Source of the DNA: Coriobacteriia bacterium
GTDB lineage: Bacteria; Actinomycetota; Coriobacteriia; Anaerosomatales; SLCP01
Assembly (NCBI GenBank): GCA_007123455.1
Contig: SKKZ01000180.1
Span: forward strand, 1 to 10,738
Direction: 5' to 3'
Length of the DNA stretch: 10,738 bases
This document shows, in pieces, positions 5,352 to 10,738 of this stretch. Numbering within the stretch: the first letter of the stretch is position 1; every line of letters begins with the position of its first letter. The notes beneath the pieces were generated by a model that searched no databases, was not told the origin of the DNA, and saw only the letters and a program-made list of their open reading frames with translations. A program made the translations under genes and the position numbers.

Positions 5352-7776
5352 GGTCTCCGGATTGGTCGCGTGGTATGGGATGTGAAGCGATTGTTGGTGC
5401 TGCGAGTCCGATTGTCGCATACGCAGGCTCGAAACGTCTGTCTCGCTCGGTGCCGACAGAGAAGCCGTCCTTACTGAAGTCGACGGTGATCGAACGATGG
5501 TGGTCGGTGCGAAAGACGGTAATGCCGGCTTGCTCGAGGAGTTCCAGCAACGCGGGCGCTGGATGGCCGAAGTCGTTTGGCTGCCCGACACTGATGAGTG
5601 CGACTCTTGGTGCCCATTCGGCGAGAGCCTCGGGCGTCAGGCCGTTCATACTTCCGTGATGCGGGACCTTCAGCACATCGACCGCTCTCAGTGCGTCACG
5701 CTGCTTTAGAGCGCGCCACACCTCTTCCTCGGCATCGCCGGTCAGTATGGCCGAGAAGCCGCCGTACGAGACCTCGATCACGACACTGGTGTCGTTGGTC
5801 GAAAGCAAAGGGTCAGGTCCGTCCGGCCACAAGACGCGTAGTGTCACCCGGCCCACGCGGAACAAGTCCCCCGCACGCAGTGGTTCCGGGCAGACATCCT
5901 CGGCACGTCTGCCGACCACTCGCACCAGGTCCTGACGTATGGAGGAAAAGGCTTCATCATCGGAGACCGCCGGGATGAATACGCGCTCGACTCGTGCCAA
6001 TCCGACGACGCCCGTGACGCCCCGGGTGTGATCCGCGTGGTCGTGGGTGAATATGATGGCATCAAGACTCCGTATACCTTCACGCGTGAGGGCCCTGCGC
6101 AGCACGTCGGGATCTGGTCCGGCGTCGATAAGCACCGCGTGCGAGCCGTCCCTCACGAGAATCGCATCACCCTGGCCGACGTCGAGGACCACGAGTGCGG
6201 GCCCGCCCAAGTGTGGAATCCCTGATGCAGCCAACACCAGCGCGAGAATGGCGAGTGACACGATCACGCGTGCGTGCCGTCTCGAGCGCGGCAACGGCCA
6301 CCATGCCCATATCAGAGCGCCTGCCAGCAGGGCGCCGGCACCGAGCATCGTCGCACTCGCCTCCACGCCGACCGCCGCGCCCGGGAGCATCGCCAACTGG
6401 CGCGACAGGGCGGAGACGCCCACAAGCGGCCAGGCGGCCACCTTCAGCACCGCACCACCCACACTAAGTGACACCAGTCCGGCAAGACCGCCGACGAGCC
6501 CCACTGCAAGTGCGACCGTCACCAGCGGGACCGCGACGACGTTTGCCAGCGGTGAGACGAGCGACACTACCTGGAATAGGGGTATCGCAACTGGCAGCGT
6601 AGCCCCTTGCGCTACCAGCGTGAGCGCGACCGGCGCAGCAAACAAACGGCCTCTGCCCCCGAGCGCACACTCTGTCCACCGCGTCGCCAGGGAGGCGAAT
6701 AGCAGCAGTCCCGCAACCGCCGAGACCGAAAGGCGGAATCCGATGTCAAACGCGATGTACGGGTTGAACACGAGCATACCCGCCGCGGCAGCGGAGAGCG
6801 CAGCCACCCCGTCACGCCGCCGGCCACTCAAGCACGCAAGACCCGCCATCGAACCCATGGTCAGCGCACGGACCGAGGACGGCTGCACACCCGTCATCAA
6901 CACGTAGAGCAGTGCACTCACCGTGACGAACAGCACCCGCCCGCGGACTCCTCTACGGGTCCGGGTAGCAATCCAGGTCATCAATACGGCAAGAATCCCG
7001 AGGTGTGTTCCCGACACAGCCAGGAGGTGCGAGAGCCCGCAGATACGCAGGTCCTGCTCGACCGGGGTACCCCGCAACCGGGTGCGATCACCGAGCAGGA
7101 TGCCCTGCAGCAGATCGCCTCCCGGCCCGGTGACCCGGGCGAGTGTTGCTCGCACACGCGAGCGGATGGGGCCCGCCCTCCCCTGCGCCCCGGAAGACCA
7201 CCCAAGCCGATCCACGTCCGTTGCCCGTAATGAACCGATCTCCCCGCGACGATGGGAGCGGCGTGCCCACTCGTCGGCGGGACCCACGGTATCGATCACT
7301 CCGTCGATCCGGACCCGCTCCGCGGCAACAGGGGGCTCGATACCTCCACTCAGCTGGATTCTCGCCGTCACGCTCGTGCGCTCGGCGAGTCTCATCGGGA
7401 AACTCCAGCCGTCCCTTCCGGGCAAAGGATCTCGGTCGACGACACCCAGGACGGTCACAGGATTCTCGGTCACGTACGTGTGCGCCGCATGCCAACGCGC
7501 CCAGGTGGTGCAGCCGGAGGCCATTCCCACACAGACGCCGAGAGCCATAACCGTCACAAGCGAGACGCCCGTACTACGTGTGCGAGCCAGCCACCAGACC
7601 ACAGCGACCAGAAACGAGGCGGTGATTGTCGTACCCAACACGATTGCAGCCAGATTCGGTCCGCCGTCCGCAAAGCGACGCCACGAAACCGCTTCGGCCA
7701 TAAGCACACCGATGAAGACGGCAACGGCCCACCAGCCTAATGGCGGCAAACCGGGGCGCATGATGACCCCGCTCAT
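5122..7776 (-). CDS. comEC: ComEC/Rec2 competence DNA channel with metallo-beta-lactamase-like domain
   Basis: ComEC is the inner-membrane channel that brings single-stranded DNA into competent cells. The frame is 884 residues, about 100 longer than usual. Residues 11-90 hold the first hydrophobic segments and about 100-190 the OB-like extracellular region. The competence domain (about 215-495) carries GLSHLLAVSGTHLG (247-260) and many membrane segments. The C-terminal metallo-beta-lactamase-like domain (about 525-775) has LDVGQGDAI (531-539), the metal motif H578-D-H580-A-D582-H583, D681, H706-H707 and H738, so the catalytic residues look intact. The start overlaps the comEA stop as ATGA; an ATG at 7761 is an alternative. 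Similarity to ComEC fades at about residue 777 (near 5445). No stop follows until 5122, giving an arginine-rich tail that is mostly holA read in another frame. That tail is either a real overlap or the product of a lost stop or a sequence error. Confidence 0.93.
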   Translation of the reverse strand: MSGVIMRPGLPPLGWWAVAVFIGVLMAEAVSWRRFADGGPNLAAIVLGTTITASFLVAVVWWLARTRSTGVSLVTVMALGVCVGMASGCTTWARWHAAHTYVTENPVTVLGVVDRDPLPGRDGWSFPMRLAERTSVTARIQLSGGIEPPVAAERVRIDGVIDTVGPADEWARRSHRRGEIGSLRATDVDRLGWSSGAQGRAGPIRSRVRATLARVTGPGGDLLQGILLGDRTRLRGTPVEQDLRICGLSHLLAVSGTHLGILAVLMTWIATRTRRGVRGRVLFVTVSALLYVLMTGVQPSSVRALTMGSMAGLACLSGRRRDGVAALSAAAAGMLVFNPYIAFDIGFRLSVSAVAGLLLFASLATRWTECALGGRGRLFAAPVALTLVAQGATLPVAIPLFQVVSLVSPLANVVAVPLVTVALAVGLVGGLAGLVSLSVGGAVLKVAAWPLVGVSALSRQLAMLPGAAVGVEASATMLGAGALLAGALIWAWWPLPRSRRHARVIVSLAILALVLAASGIPHLGGPALVVLDVGQGDAILVRDGSHAVLIDAGPDPDVLRRALTREGIRSLDAIIFTHDHADHTRGVTGVVGLARVERVFIPAVSDDEAFSSIRQDLVRVVGRRAEDVCPEPLRAGDLFRVGRVTLRVLWPDGPDPLLSTNDTSVVIEVSYGGFSAILTGDAEEEVWRALKQRDALRAVDVLKVPHHGSMNGLTPEALAEWAPRVALISVGQPNDFGHPAPALLELLEQAGITVFRTDHHRSITVDFSKDGFSVGTERDRRFEPAYATIGLAAPTIASHPIPRDQSGDHGFRRPQRPQARLPHPRSGRAPARAGGRPSQEAALRRRRPRLQPRRVRWRERTSRRGDRRRQYASVHVRSSSGDTA

Positions 7777-8498
7777 CTAACGGCAATCATCTCGCGCATC
7801 GCCTCAAACTTCTTCTCGCCGATCCCCGGCACCCGCATGATCTCCTCGGGTGTGGTGAACGGACCGTTCGCCTCGCGGTCCGCCACTATCTTGTCGGCTG
7901 TCGCAGGCCCGACACCGGGCAACGCCTCGAGTTCGCCCTTACCTGCGCGGTTGATGTCGACCGTACCCGGAGCACCTCCGGTCCCCGCTGAGTGCAGGGT
8001 ATTCCCGGGAGAAAGCAGCCCGGCTGGCACGCCGACATCCTCCAGATCGCTCGAACTCGGCACGTAGACCTGTTCGCCGTCCTCGATCTCCCGGGCAAGG
8101 TTCACTGCATCAAGTGCTGCGTCATCACGAGGACCACCCGCCACACTCAGTGCGTCGCCTACCCGTGCTCCCGGGGCGACCTCGTAGAGTCCCGGCACCC
8201 TGACAGCGCCCGCGATATGCACCCAGATGGGACCCGCGACTTCGCCGGGTATCCCCGGTTCGGTGTCGTGCGATCCCGTGAGGCCGTCGGCTTCCATGCT
8301 CCCCTGAGCTTCGAAGCTGAACTCGCCCCCGGCCGCTGCTCCCCCCAGGCGCCATCCCACGAGTCCGAGTGCGGCGAGCACGAGCACGACAGTGCCCACG
8401 AGCGCAGAGCGAGGCATCGTACCGAGGCCGGCACGTAAGGCAAGTTCCCTGATCGATGCCCGCTTCGCGGGTTCGACCCCATCTGACTGTTCGAACAT
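7773..8498 (-). CDS. comEA: Competence protein ComEA, membrane-anchored DNA receptor
   Basis: ComEA captures double-stranded DNA at the cell surface and passes it to the ComEC channel. The 241-residue product has a short basic cytoplasmic N-terminus, one membrane segment (about 31-53) without a lipobox or cleavage site that I can recognise, a low-complexity linker, an SLBB domain (about 91-149, starting IWVHIAGAVRVPGLYEV), and a C-terminal pair of helix-hairpin-helix DNA-binding motifs (179-240) with hairpins LPGVGPA (193-199) and VPGIGEK (223-229). This SLBB plus double-HhH layout is the Gram-positive ComEA arrangement. The ATG at 8498 has a strong GGGAGG at 8510-8515, but this lies within inverted repeats that could hide or expose it. 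The stop overlaps the comEC start by four bases, so translation of the two is probably coupled. HhH proteins with other roles exist, but the adjacent comEC settles the call. Confidence 0.95.
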   Translation of the reverse strand: MFEQSDGVEPAKRASIRELALRAGLGTMPRSALVGTVVLVLAALGLVGWRLGGAAAGGEFSFEAQGSMEADGLTGSHDTEPGIPGEVAGPIWVHIAGAVRVPGLYEVAPGARVGDALSVAGGPRDDAALDAVNLAREIEDGEQVYVPSSSDLEDVGVPAGLLSPGNTLHSAGTGGAPGTVDINRAGKGELEALPGVGPATADKIVADREANGPFTTPEEIMRVPGIGEKKFEAMREMIAVR

Positions 8499-8500
8499 GG

Positions 8501-8536
8501 AACGCGCCCCCTCCCGCGTTAGGGCGAAGGGGGCGC
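8501..8536 (-). promoter_or_regulatory. Overlapping inverted repeats enclosing the comEA Shine-Dalgarno
   Basis: Two inverted repeats compete for the same bases. The larger pairs GCGCCCCC (8504-8511) with GGGGGCGC (8529-8536), eight G-C pairs; in the comEA message this places the Shine-Dalgarno (GGGAGG, 8510-8515) partly in the stem. The smaller pairs AACGCG (8501-8506) with CGCGTT (8515-8520), six pairs, and leaves GGAGGGGG as the eight-base loop, exposing most of the site. The two cannot form together. Neither is followed by a T-run on the minus strand, so a simple terminator is unlikely. A translational switch is an inference. Confidence 0.55.
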
Positions 8537-8542
8537 CTTTAA

Positions 8543-8596
8543 GTCCGGTCGGACAGCCCCATCACATCAGATGGGACACAACCGTCTCTAACGAGA
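8543..8596 (-). other. Further inverted repeats in the leuS-comEA spacer
   Basis: Three more inverted repeats fill the rest of the spacer. GTCC (8543-8546) and GGAC (8551-8554) flank a four-base loop, part of a near-complete palindrome. CCCATC (8558-8563) and GATGGG (8570-8575) flank a six-base loop and extend by a wobble and a G-C pair to 8556-8577 in the minus-strand RNA. TCTC (8585-8588) and GAGA (8593-8596) flank a four-base loop just after the leuS stop. None is followed by a T-run, so I see no standard terminator for leuS and no convincing comEA promoter. Confidence 0.45.
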
Positions 8597-8599
8597 TCC

Positions 8600-10738
8600 T
8601 TACCTGACGACCACACTCACGAGCTTTCCGGCGACGACGACGATCTTGACGACCTCTTTGCCCTCGACATGAGAAGCGACTGAGTCCATTGCCACCGCCT
8701 TGACGTCCTCTTCGGACATATCCGCGGGGACGGTGATGCGTCCCCGGACCTTGCCGTTGACCTGAACTGCCATCTCTATCTCCTCGGCAGCCGCTGCCGA
8801 CGCATCGTAGGAGGGCCACGGTCGCCGATGCACCGACCCCTCACCTCCGAGGACCTCCTGCCAGAGCTCCTCGGCCATGTGAGGAACGTAGGGCGCGAGC
8901 AGGCAAGTGAGTTTCTCGGCCACCTCTCGCATGAGCGGAAGGTTCCGTGAGCCCTCTGCAACCGTCTTGCGATAATCGTATGCCGCGTTCGTCAGCTCCA
9001 TCATCGCAGCGATCGAAGTGTTGAGCTGGAAGCGGGCGATGTCGTCCGAGACCTTGCCGATGACCCGGTGCATTTCCCGGTGAAGGGTTTTGGCCGCCGG
9101 ATCTTCGGAGGCAGCGACTCCGGTTTCCCCCGCAGTCTCCTCGGCGATCTCGGTCACGAGGCGCCACACCCGGCTCAGCCAGCGGAACATACCTTCCAGC
9201 CCGTCGTAGGACCATTCAAGATCCTTGTCCGGTGGGGCCATGAAGAGGATGTAGGCACGCAGGGCGTCAGCCCCATACTCGGCGATCATGTCCTCCGGAG
9301 CGACCACGTTGCCTTTGGACTTGCTCATCACCTCGTTGTCCTTCTTCACCATGCCCTGGGTGAGCAGGTTCGTGAAGGGCTCGCCGAATGACACCAGCCC
9401 CATGTCACGGAACACCTTCGTGAAGAAGCGGGAGTAGAGGAGATGCAGGATCGCGTGCTCGATGCCGCCGATGTACTGATCGACAGGCATCCAATATCCG
9501 GCTTTCTCGGTATCCCAGATCGCATCTTCGTTTCGGGCATCGCAATAGCGCAGATAGTACCAGGATGAGCAGGTGAAGGTGTCCATCGTATCGGTCTCAC
9601 GGCGGGCGGCGCCGCCGCACTCGGGACACGTCGTCGTGTAGAACTCCGGACGGTCAGCAAGGGTCTCGCCCTTGGTGATGTCGACGTTGCGCGGCAGCCT
9701 GACCGGGAGTTCCGACTCGGGCACGGGCACGAGCCCGCATGCCGGACAGTGCACGGCAGGAATCGGATTACCCCAGTAGCGCTGGCGGCTGATGAGCCAG
9801 TCGCGCAGGCGGTAGTTGATCGAGAAGCGACCGGCGCCGTTGTCCTCCAGCCAACGCGTGACCGCCTGCACACCCGCACCACCCTTGCCGGTGGGTATGC
9901 CCGTGAACGCACCCGACTGGACCATGACGCCGGGTCCGTCGTAAGCGCACTCCCATTCGACGTCGTCGACCTGCCGGTCACGGATCTCCCGGAGTGCTTC
10001 GAGCGCGGGATCGTCCTCGGGCAGCACCACCGGAGGGATGGGGAGACCGTACTTGCGCGCAAATTCGAAGTCACGTTGGTCTCCACAGGGAACCGCCATC
10101 ACGGCGCCGGTCCCGTACTCCATGAGCACGTAATCGGCGACCCAGACGGGCACCTTTTCACCGTTGACAGGGTTGAGCACGTATCGGCCGGTGAAAGCTC
10201 CGCGCTTTTCGCGCTCGCCCATCGCCCGTTCCACTGCGGTCTCCCGAGCCGCGGCCTCAACGACCTCGGCTACCGGCCCTGCGTACTCGGTGCCGCGCAC
10301 GAGGTCGTGAACGAGGGGGTGTTCCGGCGCCAACAGGAAGAACGTGCACCCGAACAGAGTGTCCGGGCGGGTGGTGAATACCGTCAGGGTTGTGTCTGTC
10401 GGTTCGCCCCCGGCATCGCAGAGCACGAAATCGACCTCCGCGCCCTCGGAACGGCCGATCCAGTTCGCCTGCATCGCTTTGACCCGCTCCGGCCACCCGG
10501 GAAGCGTGTCGAGGTCATCGAGCAGTTCGTCGGCGTACTCGGTGATCTTGAAGTACCACTGCTCGAGCTCTCGCTTCTCGACCTCGCTCTTGCAGCGCCA
10601 GCACACGCCATCTGAGAGGACCTGTTCGTTGGCGAGGACGGTCTTGCAGCTCGGACACCAGTTCACGGGACTGCTTCTGCGCTCTACCAGCCCGCGCTCC
10701 CAGAACTTGAGGAAGATCCACTGGCCCCACCGGTAGTA
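8600..10738 (-). CDS. leuS: Leucine-tRNA ligase (partial, 5' end outside window)
   Basis: This class I synthetase charges tRNA-Leu with leucine and removes misactivated amino acids in its CP1 editing domain. The frame is open from the right edge; 712 codons before the TAA are visible. The family is about 810-870 residues, so roughly 100-130 N-terminal residues with the HIGH motif are missing. The first codons read YYRWGQWIFLKFWERGL, within the Rossmann fold; the GTG at 10666 is internal. Then come the zinc-binding CPSC (10646-10657) and CWRC (10592-10603), the editing-site TTRPDT (10358-10375) and GTGAVMAVP (near 10114) followed by CGDQRD with the editing-site Asp, a second CPAC/CPEC pair, the tRNA-synthetase core (TFTCSSWYYLRY, QYIGGIEHAILHLLYSRFF), and MSKSKGN (9308-9328), where the first Lys of KMSKS is Val. 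The anticodon-binding domain and the C-terminal VNGKVRG module close the gene. Confidence 0.98.
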   Translation of the reverse strand, partial: YYRWGQWIFLKFWERGLVERRSSPVNWCPSCKTVLANEQVLSDGVCWRCKSEVEKRELEQWYFKITEYADELLDDLDTLPGWPERVKAMQANWIGRSEGAEVDFVLCDAGGEPTDTTLTVFTTRPDTLFGCTFFLLAPEHPLVHDLVRGTEYAGPVAEVVEAAARETAVERAMGEREKRGAFTGRYVLNPVNGEKVPVWVADYVLMEYGTGAVMAVPCGDQRDFEFARKYGLPIPPVVLPEDDPALEALREIRDRQVDDVEWECAYDGPGVMVQSGAFTGIPTGKGGAGVQAVTRWLEDNGAGRFSINYRLRDWLISRQRYWGNPIPAVHCPACGLVPVPESELPVRLPRNVDITKGETLADRPEFYTTTCPECGGAARRETDTMDTFTCSSWYYLRYCDARNEDAIWDTEKAGYWMPVDQYIGGIEHAILHLLYSRFFTKVFRDMGLVSFGEPFTNLLTQGMVKKDNEVMSKSKGNVVAPEDMIAEYGADALRAYILFMAPPDKDLEWSYDGLEGMFRWLSRVWRLVTEIAEETAGETGVAASEDPAAKTLHREMHRVIGKVSDDIARFQLNTSIAAMMELTNAAYDYRKTVAEGSRNLPLMREVAEKLTCLLAPYVPHMAEELWQEVLGGEGSVHRRPWPSYDASAAAAEEIEMAVQVNGKVRGRITVPADMSEEDVKAVAMDSVASHVEGKEVVKIVVVAGKLVSVVVR

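Noticed and set aside
5352..5591. 80-codon N-terminal extension of holA
   Set aside because: This stretch is the comEC 3' end in another frame, rich in Ser, and absent from HolA proteins; the family's opening motif follows the ATG at 5351.
6047..6907. 286-codon plus-strand open frame opposite comEC (and a similar 285-codon frame at 6923-7780)
   Set aside because: Rich in Ser, Thr, Ala, Pro and Arg with no domain-like pattern, and lying wholly antisense to a clear ComEC. Long antisense frames are expected in GC-rich coding DNA.
8504..8540. Intrinsic terminator on the plus strand (strong stem followed by CTTT)
   Set aside because: Only three T residues follow, and there is no plus-strand gene upstream for it to end. 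The position over the comEA ribosome site on the other strand is a better explanation.
9749..10615. 288-codon plus-strand open frame opposite leuS
   Set aside because: It lies antisense to conserved LeuS motifs, shows no recognisable family and has no evident ribosome site; a compositional shadow.
1..10738. Mobile elements, CRISPR arrays, tRNA/rRNA genes, toxin-antitoxin or defence genes
   Set aside because: I looked on both strands and saw no transposase or integrase, no regularly spaced repeats, no tRNA-like cloverleaf and no foreign-looking segment; the layout is conserved core synteny.

Overview
The window is GC-rich and densely coded, and every recognisable gene is a conserved bacterial housekeeping or DNA-uptake gene. 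The order, read on the minus strand from right to left, is leuS (5' end cut off by the window), comEA, comEC, holA, then rpsT on the plus strand, then lepA, hemW and hrcA (3' end cut off by the window). This linkage is known from Gram-positive bacteria. The GC-rich codon use, GTG/TTG starts, the HrcA/CIRCE heat-shock control and a lepA that looks nearly leaderless all suggest an actinobacterium, perhaps a member of the Coriobacteriia. That placement is an inference from gene order and sequence style, not from a phylogenetic marker comparison.

Right block (about 8600-10738): leucyl-tRNA synthetase, 712 visible residues, lacking the N-terminal part with the HIGH motif. A 97-base spacer rich in inverted repeats follows, and the comEA Shine-Dalgarno lies inside the last of them. 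Middle block (4371-8498): comEA, comEC and holA form a tight run. comEA and comEC overlap by four bases (ATGA), and the comEC frame runs without a stop 230 bases into holA. ComEA (membrane-anchored DNA receptor) and ComEC (DNA channel with a metallo-beta-lactamase-like domain) are the core of the competence DNA-uptake machine; HolA is the delta subunit of the replicative clamp loader. holA meets rpsT tail to tail with interlocking stop codons, and the likely rpsT terminator lies inside the holA coding sequence.

Left block (1-4374): rpsT (ribosomal protein S20) and lepA (EF-4) diverge from a 180-base region that carries a plausible promoter for each. lepA, hemW and hrcA then run together: lepA and hemW overlap by about 11 bases, and hemW ends inside a perfect CIRCE operator that also carries a TATAAT box for hrcA. 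The heat-shock repressor gene is therefore probably both the tail of a lepA-hemW-hrcA transcript and the first gene of its own self-repressed unit (dnaJ would be expected beyond the left edge, but is not in view).

I see no mobile element, CRISPR array, tRNA, rRNA or unknown protein family, and no stretch over 300 bases lacks a gene. The points of interest are in how the genes are packed: the CIRCE/stop/-10 overlay, the hairpins in front of comEA, the missing comEC stop, and the terminator buried in holA. I found no evidence of a wholly new system.
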